Assembly (NCBI RefSeq): GCF_007833795.1
Contig: NZ_CP032702.1
Location: 3,410,001-3,474,000 of the forward strand
Direction of reading: 5' to 3'
DNA length: 64,000 nucleotides
From: Candidatus Pantoea soli
GTDB lineage: Bacteria > Pseudomonadota > Gammaproteobacteria > Enterobacterales > Enterobacteriaceae
The translations under genes and the position numbers were made by a program. Below, in pieces: positions 1-9,612 of this stretch (position 1 is its first letter; each line of letters starts with the position of its first letter). Below the pieces are notes generated by a model. It made no database searches. It was not told the DNA's origin and worked only from the letters and a program-made list of their open reading frames with translations.

Positions 1-131
1 CCAATCAGCATCGCCAGGCCATCGACCACCGCTTCGTAGGATTTCAGAATATCGTAGTCGGCTTGCTCGAACGGACGTTGCTCCAGTAAATCGAAGTCAG
101 TCAGTTCACCGGGATTGAATGGATTAGACAT
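1..131 (-). CDS. yheO: YheO, predicted transcriptional regulator (N-terminal part only)
   Basis: The reverse strand opens with an ATG at 131 and reads without a stop to the window edge, giving 43 residues that include LKSYEAVVDGLAMLIG, which I recognise as the start of the PAS-like domain of E. coli YheO. YheO family proteins pair such a domain with a C-terminal helix-turn-helix; the ligand is unknown. An in-frame ATG at 140 is an alternative start, and neither has a convincing ribosome site. The position next to fkpA matches the E. coli order. The remainder of the gene lies outside the window, so its integrity cannot be judged. Confidence 0.85.
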   Translation of the reverse strand, partial: MSNPFNPGELTDFDLLEQRPFEQADYDILKSYEAVVDGLAMLI

Positions 132-285
132 CGAAGGCATTACCCTGCATGGCTGGAGCCTGTCTCGACAGCGTTGGGGCAGACTCATCTTGTGATAATT
201 ATTCAGGCGCTAGTCTGGCAAATGTCGGGAGGTTTAGCCAGAGCTTTACCGAGGCTGCCGGAATAATTCAGCGTACCGCGCAGGC

Positions 286-321
286 GCTGAAAACAACATC
301 GCCGCCCGCAGGCGGCGATGT
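286..321 (-). terminator. Rho-independent terminator of fkpA
   Basis: An 11-bp perfect stem (296-306 with 311-321) closes on the loop CGCA. In fkpA orientation it is followed by a T-rich run (TTGTTTTC). It begins 14 bases past the fkpA stop codon. Confidence 0.85.
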
Positions 322-335
322 CAGCACAGACGAAA

Positions 336-1166
336 TTACTGCGCTTTTTTATCCGCAGCCGCCGGTGCCTGGGCTTTTTCATCGGCCTTCGGTGCGGGTT
401 TGATATCCAGCAGCTCAACATCAAACACCAGCGTCGAGTTAGCTGGGATGCCCGGAACGCCGTTTTTGCCGTATGCCAGATTCGGTGGGATCACCAGCTT
501 GATCTTGCCGCCTTTCTTCACGTGCTTCAGGCCTTCAGTCCAGCCCGGGATAACCCCATCCAGACGGAATGACAGCGGCTCGCCGCGCGTGTAGGAGTTG
601 TCGAATTCAGTGCCGTCGATCAGCGTACCTTTGTAGTTCACCACAACGGTATCGCTGTCTTTCGGCGCATCACCGGTTCCTTCTTTCTCTACCTGATACA
701 GCAGACCGGATTCGGTTTTCTTCACGCCTTTCTCTTTGGCGAATTTGTCAGCGTAAGCGGTGCCTTTATCCGCGTTCTCTTTCGCGTCTTTTTCCATCTT
801 CTCCTGCGCTGCGCCTTTCACGCGGCCTTCAAAGGCCTGCAGGGTTTGCTCGATCTCCTGATCGGAGAGCTTGCTCTTGCCGCCGAACGCGTCCTGAACG
901 CCGGCAATCAGCTGGTCTTTATCCAGCTTGATACCCAGCTTCTCCTGCTCTTTCAGCGAGTTGTCCATGTAGCGACCCAGTGACGCACCCAGCGCGTAAG
1001 CAGATTGCTGATCTTCGTTTTTGAAGGCAGCATTTTTAGGTGCCTGTGGCGCAGCCTGAGCCGCATCGGCAGGTGCCGCAGAGGTGTCGGCTGCCATTGC
1101 CAGCGGAGCATTCAGCGCGACGGCCATGGTGGTAGCTAACAATGTGACTTTAAACAGTGATTTCAT
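336..1166 (-). CDS. fkpA: FkpA, periplasmic FKBP-type peptidyl-prolyl isomerase and chaperone
   Basis: The 276-residue product starts with a classical signal peptide (cleavage likely after AMA at residue 25), continues with a charged, helical dimerisation region (about residues 40-150) and ends with an FKBP domain (about 165-255, with the typical VVNYKGTLIDGTEFDNS and VIPGWTEGLKHV segments). The C-terminal tail is rich in Ala, Pro and Lys. FkpA catalyses cis-trans prolyl isomerisation and acts as a holdase chaperone in the periplasm; in E. coli it belongs to the sigma-E envelope stress regulon. The ATG at 1166 is preceded by GGAGAAAGG. The gene is divergent from slyX and has its own terminator. 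Confidence 0.97.
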   Translation of the reverse strand: MKSLFKVTLLATTMAVALNAPLAMAADTSAAPADAAQAAPQAPKNAAFKNEDQQSAYALGASLGRYMDNSLKEQEKLGIKLDKDQLIAGVQDAFGGKSKLSDQEIEQTLQAFEGRVKGAAQEKMEKDAKENADKGTAYADKFAKEKGVKKTESGLLYQVEKEGTGDAPKDSDTVVVNYKGTLIDGTEFDNSYTRGEPLSFRLDGVIPGWTEGLKHVKKGGKIKLVIPPNLAYGKNGVPGIPANSTLVFDVELLDIKPAPKADEKAQAPAAADKKAQ

Positions 1167-1444
1167 CCTTTCTCCAAAACCGAAGCGTGAATACCTCGGG
1201 AATCATTGCGGACCGTGGCCCACACTATAACTTTACGTGGCAGTGGCGAACACTCCCACAATGTAATTACCCGGTCAACCTCCGACCTTTTTTGCTTCAG
1301 GAAGTTTCACCAGAGATATAGCCGCCGCACGGGAATTCAATGCAGCGCGTCTTTGCAGGGCAAAATATAAGGTGATTCCGAAGCAAAGGCCGTAGAATTG
1401 CCGGTATCGCAAATTGTGCAGAGCCGTTAAGAGGAGGAATGCCG

Positions 1445-1663
1445 ATGCAGCAGTCAGAGTGGGAACAACGTCTGGAGGCGCTGGAAAGTCGTCTGGCGTT
1501 TCAGGAAGACACCATTGAACAGCTCAATCAGACGGTGGTGCAGCACGAGCTCGAAATGAGCAAACTGCGCGAGCATGTCCGTTTGCTGGTGGATAAGGTC
1601 AAGGCCGCCGCCCCGCCGATGGTAGCGTCACCGTCCGAAGAGACGCCGCCGCCGCATTACTGA
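1445..1663 (+). CDS. slyX: SlyX family small protein
   Basis: The gene encodes a 72-residue, largely helical, coiled-coil-like protein ending in EETPPPHY, which is characteristic of SlyX. Function is unknown; the name reflects only its place next to slyD. I chose the ATG at 1445 rather than the in-frame ATG at 1439 because the strong ribosome site (GAGGAGG, 1431-1437) touches the first ATG but stands 7 bases from the second, and the resulting 72 residues equal the E. coli length. It is convergent with slyD. Confidence 0.92.
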   Translation: MQQSEWEQRLEALESRLAFQEDTIEQLNQTVVQHELEMSKLREHVRLLVDKVKAAAPPMVASPSEETPPPHY

Positions 1664-1670
1664 CGTGCGG

Positions 1671-1700
1671 TAAAAGAAAAGGCCACCGTGCGGGTGGCCT
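1671..1700 (-). terminator. Rho-independent terminator of slyD
   Basis: The stem GGCCACC/GGTGGCC (1681-1687 with 1693-1699) is followed, in slyD orientation, by TTTTCTTTTA. It lies between the convergent slyX and slyD. There is no T-run on the slyX side, so it serves mainly slyD. Confidence 0.85.
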
Positions 1701-1715
1701 CTGTAACGCGCGAAC

Positions 1716-2279
1716 TTAGTGGTTGCAACCGCAGCCGCCGTGGCTGCCGCAGCCGCCCTGGCCGTGATCGTGACCATGGTCATGATCGTGGTCATGCTCA
1801 TGATGATGACCGTCAGCGCCATGTACGTGGCCGTGCGCAATCTCTTCTTCCGTCGCCGCGCGGATCGCGACAACTTCAACGTTGAAGTTCAGGTTCTGAC
1901 CGGCCAGCATATGGTTGCCGTCGACCACAACGTGCTCATCTTCCACTTCGGTGATTTCAACCGGTACCGGGCCCTGATCGGTTTCCGCCAGGAAACGCAT
2001 ACCCACCTGCAGCTCGTCCACACCCATGAACACGTCTTTTGGCACGCGCTGCACGAGGTTGTCATCATACTGACCGTACGCGTCGTTAGCCGGGATATGC
2101 ACATCGAATTTATCGCCGACAGCGTGATTTTCCAGCGCTTTTTCCAGACCAGAAATCAGGGAACCATGACCGTGCAGATAGTCCAACGGCGCACTCACCG
2201 GTGACTCGTCAACCAATACACCGTCTTCGGTACGAACCTGATACGCCAGGCTCACCACCAGGTCTTTTGCTACTTTCAT
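1716..2279 (-). CDS. slyD: SlyD, FKBP-type prolyl isomerase and nickel metallochaperone
   Basis: The 187-residue protein has an N-terminal FKBP domain interrupted by the IF (insert-in-flap) chaperone domain (about residues 70-125), then a metal-binding tail from about residue 148 that is extremely rich in His with several Cys (alternating HD/HG units, ending GGCGCNH). In E. coli SlyD folds proteins and delivers nickel to the hydrogenase maturation factor HypB, and it is needed for lysis by phage phiX174 protein E. The ATG at 2279 has the ribosome site TTAGGAGATATC. The tail explains the low-complexity CATGATCGTGGTCATG-like DNA at about 1760-1815. Confidence 0.97.
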   Translation of the reverse strand: MKVAKDLVVSLAYQVRTEDGVLVDESPVSAPLDYLHGHGSLISGLEKALENHAVGDKFDVHIPANDAYGQYDDNLVQRVPKDVFMGVDELQVGMRFLAETDQGPVPVEITEVEDEHVVVDGNHMLAGQNLNFNVEVVAIRAATEEEIAHGHVHGADGHHHEHDHDHDHGHDHGQGGCGSHGGCGCNH

Positions 2280-2452
2280 GATATCTCCTAACCGTTGAGA
2301 ACTAACAATCCCGTCTCATTGGTCTATTTTCGCGTGCAATAACCAACCAGAAAGGTTCAGGGCTGAGGATGCGAACAAAGAGGTTGCTGCATACTGCTCA
2401 GCGTTAATGGCGCCGATTGTAGCGGAATTCAATACCGCTGTAAGTCTAAGCT

Positions 2453-2475
2453 TAAAAAAAGCTGCGCGATCGCGC
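2453..2475 (-). terminator. Terminator of the kefG-kefB-yheV transcription unit
   Basis: The 12-bp palindrome GCGCGATCGCGC (2464-2475) directly abuts the yheV stop codon and, in yheV orientation, is followed within three bases by a run of T (complement of the A-run at 2455-2460). The stem is short but GC-only. Confidence 0.75.
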
Positions 2476-2669
2476 TACTCAGGATGAAAAATGCCGATCA
2501 CTTGCTCGTTGCTGCGAACCTGATCGCGCGCCTGCTTATCGGCTTCGCGCATCTGGTGGCCGCACTTTACGCACTCCACCACATCCACATTGTTTTCACG
2601 CCACATCGCCAGCGTGTCTTTTTCCTGACAGTGCGGACATGTCGCACCGGCAATAAAACGTTTACGCAT
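2475..2669 (-). CDS. yheV: YheV, small putative metal-binding protein
   Basis: The 64-residue protein has two CxxC pairs (CPHC at residues 11-14 and CVKC at about 34-37), suggesting one zinc-ribbon-like site, and ends in EQVIGIFHPE. This is the YheV family; its function is unknown. The ribosome site AGGAAAGAG precedes the ATG. It follows kefB by 45 bases on the same strand and is probably the last gene of the kefG-kefB unit. Confidence 0.9.
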   Translation of the reverse strand: MRKRFIAGATCPHCQEKDTLAMWRENNVDVVECVKCGHQMREADKQARDQVRSNEQVIGIFHPE

Positions 2670-2714
2670 TCTCTTTCCTGCCCGCAGTTATAAACGGATA
2701 CGTTAAGTGTAGTT

Positions 2715-4517
2715 CTACTCGTCGTCCCAGCCGTCGATCTGCCGTTTTTCATGCTGCATCTCACGCTGGAAGATATCTTCCAGTTCGCGCCGCGCCTCAC
2801 GCACGCGGGAAACCTGCACACTGTCATCGTGGCTTGGCACCAGCTCACGCAGCATGCGCATATCCAGACGGCGGAAATGCTGCTGCGCACGCTGCGCCTG
2901 ATGGGGATGCATACCCAGCGAAATCAGGGCCTTACGACCCAGCTCCAGCGCACTGGAGAAGGTTTCGCGCGAGAACAGCGTCACCCCTGCCTGCAGCAGC
3001 TCATGGGCTTCCACGCGGCCGCGCGCACGGGCCAGAATCTCCAGCCGCGGAAAGTGCTGCTGGCACAGGTGCACAATCGTCATCGAATCTTCCGGATCGT
3101 TACAGGTGATGACGATCGATTGTGCATTCTCTGCGCCGGCCGCACGCAGCAGTTCCAGCTCGGTGGCATCGCCATAGTAAACCTTATAGCCATACTTACG
3201 CATCAGGCTGACGGCGGAGATATCCCGTTCCAGCACCGTAATGCGCTTGTTATTGGCCATCAGCAAACGGCCCACCACCTGGCCAAAACGCCCGAAGCCC
3301 ACCACGATCACCTGTGGCTGATCGTCCTCGACAAACGGCTTTTCGCCATCGTCTTCTTTATCGTTGAAGCGACGCGCCAGAATTTTATCCACGCCCTGCA
3401 TCAGCAGCGGCGTTGTCATCATGGAGAGGGTTACCGTCACCAGCAGCAGCGGCAGCTGATCGCCGCTGAACAGCTTTGCCGATGAAGCCGCAGAAAACAG
3501 TACGAAAGCAAACTCACCGCCCTGGCTTAGCACGCCGGCAAACTGCAGCCGCTCCGAACTGCGCAAGCCGTAAATCCGCGACAGCACATAGAGCACCAGC
3601 GTTTTCACCGCCACCAGAATCACCACACCCAGCAGGATGGCACCGATGTGCGTGTACAGCACGCCAAGGTTAAGCGCCATGCCAACAGAGATAAAGAACA
3701 GTCCAAGCAGCAGCCCTTTAAACGGGTCAATTGCCACCTCGAGCTCGTGCCGGTACTCACTCTCCGCCAGCAGGATACCGGCGATAAAGGTGCCGAGCGC
3801 CATCGATAGCCCCAGTGCGTCCATGAACAGCGCCGACCCTAACACCAGCAGCAGCGAGGCAGCAGTAAACACTTCGCGCACGCCAGAGGCAGCGATATAG
3901 CGGAAAATCGGGCGCAGCAGATAACGGCCGCCAATCAGCATGCCGGCGAAAGCCAGCACCTTCATCCCCACTTTGAGCCAGTCGACGTGCCCGCTGTCGT
4001 TCCCGGCCAGCAGTGGCACCAGCGCCAGCGCCGGGATCACCGCCAGATCCTGAAACAGTAATACCGAGAAGCCCAGCTGCCCTGATTCACTGCGGTTCAT
4101 ACCTTTGTCGCGCATCAGCTGCAGCGCCATGGCGGTAGATGACATCGCCAGACCGATACCGCCAATCACCGCCGCCTGCCAGCTGAACGCCGTCAGCCAC
4201 AGCAGCACGCCAAGGATGGCCGCGGAAACCAGCACCTGCGCGGCGCCCACGCCAAAAATCGAGCGCCGCAGCGCCCACAGCTTGGCCGGGTTCAGCTCAA
4301 GCCCGATGATAAACATCAGGAACACGACGCCCAGTTCGGAGAAGTGCAGGATCTCTTCAACGTCGCTGATAAAACCCAGCCCCCACGGGCCGATAGCAAT
4401 GCCCGCCAGCAGATATCCCAGTACCGCACCGATGCCCAGCCGCGCCGCAATCGGCACCACCAGCACCGCCGCGACCAGGTAAATAACCCCGGCGGTAAGT
4501 AACGTTTCGCCTTGCAT
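2715..4517 (-). CDS. kefB: KefB, glutathione-regulated potassium/proton antiporter
   Basis: The 600-residue protein has an N-terminal CPA2-type antiporter region with about 12 membrane segments (through about residue 375) and a C-terminal cytosolic RCK/KTN domain starting near residue 400 with the nucleotide-binding motif GFGRFGQ. KefB releases K+ and acidifies the cytoplasm when glutathione adducts of electrophiles such as methylglyoxal bind; glutathione keeps it closed. The reading frame extends upstream into kefG, but the ATG at 4517 ([10 protein letters not shown]) gives the usual length and overlaps the kefG stop as TGATG, implying translational coupling. Almost every family motif expected from E. 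coli KefB is present. Confidence 0.97.
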   Translation of the reverse strand: MQGETLLTAGVIYLVAAVLVVPIAARLGIGAVLGYLLAGIAIGPWGLGFISDVEEILHFSELGVVFLMFIIGLELNPAKLWALRRSIFGVGAAQVLVSAAILGVLLWLTAFSWQAAVIGGIGLAMSSTAMALQLMRDKGMNRSESGQLGFSVLLFQDLAVIPALALVPLLAGNDSGHVDWLKVGMKVLAFAGMLIGGRYLLRPIFRYIAASGVREVFTAASLLLVLGSALFMDALGLSMALGTFIAGILLAESEYRHELEVAIDPFKGLLLGLFFISVGMALNLGVLYTHIGAILLGVVILVAVKTLVLYVLSRIYGLRSSERLQFAGVLSQGGEFAFVLFSAASSAKLFSGDQLPLLLVTVTLSMMTTPLLMQGVDKILARRFNDKEDDGEKPFVEDDQPQVIVVGFGRFGQVVGRLLMANNKRITVLERDISAVSLMRKYGYKVYYGDATELELLRAAGAENAQSIVITCNDPEDSMTIVHLCQQHFPRLEILARARGRVEAHELLQAGVTLFSRETFSSALELGRKALISLGMHPHQAQRAQQHFRRLDMRMLRELVPSHDDSVQVSRVREARRELEDIFQREMQHEKRQIDGWDDE

Positions 4518-5068
4518 CACAGCCCTCCATTTGGCAGCGGCGAGGTCAGCCAGTCTGCATAAGCGTGCGCGTAGTGACGCATCACGTCCGGCGTCTGACG
4601 CCGCGCCCAGTAAATCACCATCGGCGTCATCCAGTGCATGCGGCACATCTGCGCCGTCAGCTCGAACGGCCGCATGATGTCGCTCATCGGATAGCGGTTG
4701 AGTCCATTATGGTGGTAGGCGGTTTCCGGCTCGCCGGTGGTCACCACACTGCGCCAGTATTTGCCTTCCAGCGCATTGCCATCCTGCCCGCTGGCGAAGC
4801 CGCGCGACAGCACGCGGTCCAGCCACTCTTTCAGCAGAGCCGGACAGCTGTAGGTGTAAAGCGGGTGCTGAAAAACCACGATGTCATGATCGCGCAGCAG
4901 CTGCTGCTCGTAATGAATATCAATAAAGAAATCCGGATAGTGGGCGTATAAATCGTGCACCGTGACGTGGTCCAGTTCCATAGCCGGCTGCAGCAAAACC
5001 CGATTGGCAATCGAATCCTGTGATTCCGGATGGGCGTAAAGCAGCAATATTTTAGGCGGCTGCGACAT
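4517..5068 (-). CDS. kefG: KefG, ancillary quinone-reductase-like subunit of KefB
   Basis: This 183-residue flavodoxin-like protein is related to NAD(P)H quinone oxidoreductases (YAHPESQDS near the N-terminus; [16 protein letters not shown] in the middle). KefG binds KefB and is needed for full KefB activity. I chose the ATG at 5068 ([14 protein letters not shown]) because GGAGGGG lies just upstream and the length fits the family; an in-frame ATG at 5092 would add eight residues without a ribosome site. It is followed by kefB with a one-base TGATG overlap. Confidence 0.95.
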   Translation of the reverse strand: MSQPPKILLLYAHPESQDSIANRVLLQPAMELDHVTVHDLYAHYPDFFIDIHYEQQLLRDHDIVVFQHPLYTYSCPALLKEWLDRVLSRGFASGQDGNALEGKYWRSVVTTGEPETAYHHNGLNRYPMSDIMRPFELTAQMCRMHWMTPMVIYWARRQTPDVMRHYAHAYADWLTSPLPNGGL

Positions 5069-5182
5069 CGTTCCCCTCCAAAGCGTCGTCACCGCAGCGG
5101 AATTCCGCTACCATGCTCAACGCAACAAACATTATCGAATTATGTTGCCGATAAATTAACATATTCTGACGATACGGCGCTT

Positions 5183-7087
5183 ATGATTGTCTTTTCCGCA
5201 TTACAAATCCGCCGCGGCACCAACGTGCTGCTGGATAACGCAACGGCGACCATCAACCCCGGGCAAAAAGTTGGCCTGGTGGGGAAAAATGGCTGCGGTA
5301 AATCCACCCTGCTGTCGCTCCTGAAAGGTGAAATCGGCAGCGACGCGGGCAGCGTCACCTTTCCCGGCAACTGGGCGCTGGCCTGGGTGAACCAGGAAAC
5401 CCCGGCGCTGAGTAAAGCCGCGCTGGAATATGTTATCGACGGCGATCGCGAATATCGTCAGCTCGAATCCGAATTAGCCGCAGCCAATGCGCGTGACGAC
5501 GGCAATGCCATCGCGTTGCTGCACGGCCGGCTGGACGCTATTCAGGCATGGAGCATACACGCCCGCGCCGCCAGCCTGCTGCACGGATTGGGCTTTAGTC
5601 AGGAACAGTTAATGCAGCCGGTAAGCGATTTCTCCGGCGGCTGGCGTATGCGCCTTAACCTGGCGCAGGCGCTGGTATGCCGTTCCGATTTACTGCTGCT
5701 TGACGAACCCACCAACCACCTGGATCTCGATGCGGTGATCTGGCTGGAGCGCTGGCTGAAAAGCTACACCGGGACGCTGATTCTGATCTCTCACGACCGC
5801 GACTTCCTCGATCCGGTGGTGGACAAGATCATCCACATCGAACAGCAAACCCTGTTTGAATACACCGGCAACTACAGCTCGTTTGAACGTCAGCGCGTCG
5901 CCAGGCTGGCACAGCAGCAGGCGCTCTATCAGAGCCAGCAGGAAAAAGTTGCCCACCTGCAGAAATATATCGACCGCTTCCGCGCGCAGGCGACCAAAGC
6001 GAAACAGGCACAAAGCCGTATCAAAATGCTGGAGCGCATGGAGCTGATTGCGCCCGCGCACGTCGATAATCCCTTTAGTTTCAGCTTCCGCGCACCGGAG
6101 AATCTGCCGAATCCGCTGCTGAAAATGGAAAAGGTCACCGCCGGTTATGGCGATCGCGTGATTCTTGATGCCATCAAACTCAATCTGGTGCCGGGCTCGC
6201 GTATTGGTTTGCTGGGCCGCAACGGCGCCGGTAAATCGACGCTGATTAAGCTGCTGGCAGGTGAAATCGACCCGCTGGACGGCAAAGTCGGGCTGGCGAA
6301 AGGCATCAGGCTCGGTTACTTCGCGCAGCATCAGCTGGAGTACCTGCGCGCCGATGAGTCGCCTCTTCAGCATCTGGCGCGCCTTGCCCCGAAGACGCTG
6401 GAGCAGCAGCTGCGCGATTATCTGGGCGGCTTTGGTTTCCAGGGCGATAAAGTCAGCGACGTTACCGGACGCTTCTCCGGCGGCGAAAAAGCGCGCCTGG
6501 TGCTGGCGCTGATTGTCTGGCAGCGTCCTAACCTGCTGCTGCTTGACGAACCCACCAACCACCTTGACCTTGATATGCGCCAGGCGCTGACCGAAGCGCT
6601 GATTGACTTCGAAGGGGCGCTGGTGGTGGTCTCGCACGATCGTCATCTGCTGCGCTCCACCACCGACGATCTCTACCTGGTCCACGATCGCAAAGTCGAA
6701 GTGTTTGATGGCGATCTTGACGATTATCAGCAGTGGCTGAGCGACCAGCAAAAGCAGGAGACACAACAGGACGCGGCGCCGAAGCAGGATAACCTCAACA
6801 GTGCGCAGTCACGTAAAGATCAGAAACGCCGCGATGCTGAACTGCGCGCCCAGACGCAGCCGCTGCGTAAGGCGATTGAGAAGCTGGAAAAAGAGATGGC
6901 GAAGTGGCAAAACCAGCTCAGCGAAGCCGAAGCGCAGCTGGCAGACAGCGCCATTTACGAGCAGAGCCGTAAAGCCGATTTAACCGTCGCGCTGCAGCGC
7001 CAGGCGGAGAGCAAATCTGCGCTGGAAGACGCTGAAATGGCGTGGCTGGAGGCACAGGAGCAGCTGGAGCAGATGCTGGCTGGCTGA
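5183..7087 (+). CDS. yheS: YheS, ABC-F family ribosome-associated ATPase
   Basis: The 634-residue soluble protein holds two ABC domains, each with a Walker A (GKNGCGKST near residue 35; GRNGAGKST near residue 350), a signature (FSGGWRMRL and FSGGEKARL) and Walker B LLLLDEPTNHLDLD. An arginine-rich linker joins them, and a charged coiled-coil tail begins at about residue 540. It has no membrane segments, as expected for ABC-F factors that act at the ribosome and rescue stalled translation; the exact role of YheS is still being defined. The start at 5183 (MIVFSALQIRRG) fits the E. coli length. In E. coli the next gene is yheT; here a tau-LacI-LysE block intervenes. Confidence 0.95.
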   Translation: MIVFSALQIRRGTNVLLDNATATINPGQKVGLVGKNGCGKSTLLSLLKGEIGSDAGSVTFPGNWALAWVNQETPALSKAALEYVIDGDREYRQLESELAAANARDDGNAIALLHGRLDAIQAWSIHARAASLLHGLGFSQEQLMQPVSDFSGGWRMRLNLAQALVCRSDLLLLDEPTNHLDLDAVIWLERWLKSYTGTLILISHDRDFLDPVVDKIIHIEQQTLFEYTGNYSSFERQRVARLAQQQALYQSQQEKVAHLQKYIDRFRAQATKAKQAQSRIKMLERMELIAPAHVDNPFSFSFRAPENLPNPLLKMEKVTAGYGDRVILDAIKLNLVPGSRIGLLGRNGAGKSTLIKLLAGEIDPLDGKVGLAKGIRLGYFAQHQLEYLRADESPLQHLARLAPKTLEQQLRDYLGGFGFQGDKVSDVTGRFSGGEKARLVLALIVWQRPNLLLLDEPTNHLDLDMRQALTEALIDFEGALVVVSHDRHLLRSTTDDLYLVHDRKVEVFDGDLDDYQQWLSDQQKQETQQDAAPKQDNLNSAQSRKDQKRRDAELRAQTQPLRKAIEKLEKEMAKWQNQLSEAEAQLADSAIYEQSRKADLTVALQRQAESKSALEDAEMAWLEAQEQLEQMLAG

Positions 7088-7149
7088 TCCCGCCACGCGG
7101 CAAGGCGCGGCGCCGGAAAAGAGACGCCCTGCGCGGAGCAGCAAATGTC

Positions 7150-7173
7150 GCTGCCCGCGCAGCGGGCAGCTTT
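7150..7173 (+). terminator. Hairpin between convergent yheS and tauD
   Basis: A 9-bp perfect stem GCTGCCCGC/GCGGGCAGC (7150-7158 with 7162-7170) is followed by only TTTAA on the yheS side and by no T-run on the tauD side. It overlaps the tauD stop codon. It is probably a weak terminator or 3'-end stabiliser for both genes. Confidence 0.5.
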
Positions 7174-8011
7174 AAGCCGGCACATCCCCAAGCACGGTGG
7201 CGCGGTGCATCACGCGGCGCGCCGGATAGTAATCGGCATTGGCATAATGCTGCGTCACGCGATTATCCCAGATAGCAATATCGTCCGGCTGCCAGCGCCA
7301 GCGCACCTGAAACTCCGGTTTTGTCGCATGGGCAAACAGGAACCCGAGCAGCGCCTCGCTCTCCTTCTCACTCACACCCAGCAGGCGCGTGGTAAAGCCT
7401 TCATTCACAAACAGTGCTTTGCGTCCGCTTACCGGGTGGGTACGAATCACCGGATGCTGCACCGGCGGATGTTTGGCTACCGCCTGCCGCCAGCGCTGAT
7501 GCTCCTCTTCCGTCTTGCGGTATTTGTACTCCTGGAATGATTTCGTAAAGTCATGCTCCGCCTGCAGTCCGCTCAGCAGCTGTTTCATGGGCGCAGACAG
7601 CGCCTCGTACGCCGCAATACCGCTGGTCCACAGCGTATCGCCGCCGCTCTCCGGCAGCAGCTTAGACGCCAGAATGGCGATCGCCGGCGGCGTCTGAATA
7701 AAGGTGACATCGGTATGCCAGTTATCGTTATCCGGCGGATTATCCTGATGGGTATCCAGCACAATAATCTCTTCCACGCCCTCCGCATGCGGATACACCG
7801 GATGAATGTGCAGATCGCCGAAGCGCACGGCCAGCGCACGCTGCTGTGCCGGCGTAATCACCTGATTGCGTAAAAACAGCACCTGGTGGCGCAGCAGACC
7901 GTGATAAAGCTGCTCAAACTGCGTATCGCTCAGCGGACGGCTGAGATCGACAGCGCTGACCTCTGCCCCGATATTCGGGCCCAGTGCGGTAAAAGTAAGG
8001 CGTTCGTTCAT
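7172..8011 (-). CDS. tauD: TauD, taurine dioxygenase (2-oxoglutarate dependent)
   Basis: The 279-residue protein is a non-heme Fe(II)/2-oxoglutarate dioxygenase. The iron ligands are visible as His99 and Asp101 (NWHTD) and the distal His in MHRATVLGD; the Arg for 2-oxoglutarate lies just after it. TauD hydroxylates taurine, which breaks down to sulfite and aminoacetaldehyde, supplying sulfur during sulfate starvation. The ATG at 8011 overlaps the tauC stop as ATGA and is preceded by GGAGAACAGTC. It is the last gene of tauABCD and converges on yheS. Confidence 0.97.
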   Translation of the reverse strand: MNERLTFTALGPNIGAEVSAVDLSRPLSDTQFEQLYHGLLRHQVLFLRNQVITPAQQRALAVRFGDLHIHPVYPHAEGVEEIIVLDTHQDNPPDNDNWHTDVTFIQTPPAIAILASKLLPESGGDTLWTSGIAAYEALSAPMKQLLSGLQAEHDFTKSFQEYKYRKTEEEHQRWRQAVAKHPPVQHPVIRTHPVSGRKALFVNEGFTTRLLGVSEKESEALLGFLFAHATKPEFQVRWRWQPDDIAIWDNRVTQHYANADYYPARRVMHRATVLGDVPA

Positions 8012-8838
8012 GACTGTTCTCCATTCCACGGCGTCAGGCGGCGCTGTAACGCGCGCAGGCCCAGTTCTAAACTCAATGCAATCAGTGCGATGACGGCGAT
8101 TCCCGCCAGTACCACGTCGGTTGCCAGAAACTCGCCCGCCGACTGCACCATAAAGCCCAGCCCGCGCGTGGCGGCAATCAGTTCTGCGGCCACCAGCGTG
8201 GACCAGCCCACGCCCAGGCCAATACGTAATCCGGTAAGAATTTCCGGCAGAGCGCCCGGCAGAATCACAAAGCGCAGCAATTGTGTGCGGGAGGCGCCCA
8301 GCGCCTGCGCCGCACGCATACGCACCTGGCGCGCCTGTTTCACGCCTGCCAGCGTCGAAAGCGTGACCGGCGCAAAAATTGCCAGATAGATCAGCAGAAT
8401 CTTCGAGGTTTCACCGATACCGAACCAGATCACCATCAGCGGCAAATAGGCCAGCGGTGGCACCGGACGATACAGTTCAATCAGCGGGTCGAGCAGGCCG
8501 CGGATCGCCGGGCTGAGGCCCATGGCGATGCCCACCGGAATGCCGGTCAGCGCAGCAAAAAACAGCGCGATCAGCATGCGCGTCAGGCTGGCCGACAGGT
8601 GCTGCCATAAGGTGGCATCCATAAACCCCTGCGGACCGGCAATCTCCAGCAACTTACGCAACACCTGCTGCGGCGGCGGTAAAAACAGCGGTGCAATCAG
8701 CCCCTGCGCGGTCACGCCCCACCACACCAGCAGCAGCACCGCGACGCTCAGCAGGCTCAGCGACAGCGGGCGTGACAGCGGCCAGCGCAGCGAACGCGTG
8801 CGTGGCACGCTGCGCTTCTCATCCAGTACGCTACTCAT
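8008..8838 (-). CDS. tauC: TauC, taurine ABC transporter permease
   Basis: The 276-residue membrane protein has about six transmembrane segments and a BPD-type permease EAA-like loop ([27 protein letters not shown]) for contact with TauB. It forms the channel through which taurine and some other alkanesulfonates enter. Start (ATG 8838) and stop both overlap the neighbouring genes by ATGA, so tauB, tauC and tauD are likely translated as a coupled set. Confidence 0.95.
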   Translation of the reverse strand: MSSVLDEKRSVPRTRSLRWPLSRPLSLSLLSVAVLLLVWWGVTAQGLIAPLFLPPPQQVLRKLLEIAGPQGFMDATLWQHLSASLTRMLIALFFAALTGIPVGIAMGLSPAIRGLLDPLIELYRPVPPLAYLPLMVIWFGIGETSKILLIYLAIFAPVTLSTLAGVKQARQVRMRAAQALGASRTQLLRFVILPGALPEILTGLRIGLGVGWSTLVAAELIAATRGLGFMVQSAGEFLATDVVLAGIAVIALIALSLELGLRALQRRLTPWNGEQS

Positions 8839-9602
8839 ACAAACGCCTCCCGCCGGGCAAACACCTGGTTCAGCACATATTCGCGCCGTTCAATAAACGC
8901 CGGATCCGATTTGATCTGGCGGCACGGCTCACCGGCAGCAAAGCGCTGACCAAAATCGAGCGTCAGGCGCTCAACAATCCGGCCGGGACCGGGCGACAGC
9001 AGAACCAGCTCACTGGCAAGAAAGACCGCTTCTTCAATGTCATGGGTAATCAGGACGATCTGCTTGCCGGTATCGCGCCACAGCGTCAGCAGCAGGGTTT
9101 GCATCTGTTCACGGGTAAAGGCATCCAGCGCGCCAAACGGCTCATCCAGCAGCAACAGCTGCGGATCAGTGGCCAGCGCGCGGGCAATACCAACACGCTG
9201 CCGCTGCCCACCCGATAGCTGCCAGATAAACCGCGTTTCAGCCCCTTCCAGCCCCACGCGACGGATCAGCCGCCGGGCGATGGCGTGCCGCTCTTTTTTG
9301 GCCATGCCCGCCAGTTGCAGGCCAAACGCCACGTTATCGATCACATTGCGCCACGGCAGCAGCCCTTCATGCTGAAACACCACGCCACGCTCAGCGCCGG
9401 GTCCGCTGATCGCCTTGCCGTTCAGCGTCAGGGAGCCGGAGGTCAGCGGCAGAAAGCCGGCGATCAGGTTAAGCAGCGTGGTTTTGCCGCAGCCGGAAGG
9501 GCCCAGCACCACCAGTAACTCCCGCGGGCCCAGCTGCAGGCTGATATCCTGCAGCGCCGGTTGTCCACCATAGTGCGCATTGAGATGGGTCATGCTGAGC
9601 AT
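8835..9602 (-). CDS. tauB: TauB, taurine ABC transporter ATPase
   Basis: This 255-residue ABC ATPase has Walker [10 protein letters not shown], signature [15 protein letters not shown], Walker [13 protein letters not shown] and the switch His in LITHDIEEA. It belongs to the nitrate/sulfonate/taurine importer group. I chose the ATG at 9602 ([13 protein letters not shown]), preceded by GGAGG; the frame is open 11 codons further upstream. The next gene, tauC, overlaps by four bases. Confidence 0.95.
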   Translation of the reverse strand: MLSMTHLNAHYGGQPALQDISLQLGPRELLVVLGPSGCGKTTLLNLIAGFLPLTSGSLTLNGKAISGPGAERGVVFQHEGLLPWRNVIDNVAFGLQLAGMAKKERHAIARRLIRRVGLEGAETRFIWQLSGGQRQRVGIARALATDPQLLLLDEPFGALDAFTREQMQTLLLTLWRDTGKQIVLITHDIEEAVFLASELVLLSPGPGRIVERLTLDFGQRFAAGEPCRQIKSDPAFIERREYVLNQVFARREAFV

Positions 9603-9612
9603 AGAACCTCCG

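Noticed and set aside
1755..1820. Short tandem-like repeats with CATG, GTGGTC and ATGATG units
   Set aside because: They are the complement of the His/Asp-rich metal-binding tail of SlyD, so a coding low-complexity region rather than a DNA repeat element.
5690..6766. A 358-codon open frame antisense to yheS
   Set aside because: Same shadow effect; repeated segments such as QVVGGFVKQQ simply mirror the two Walker B regions of yheS.
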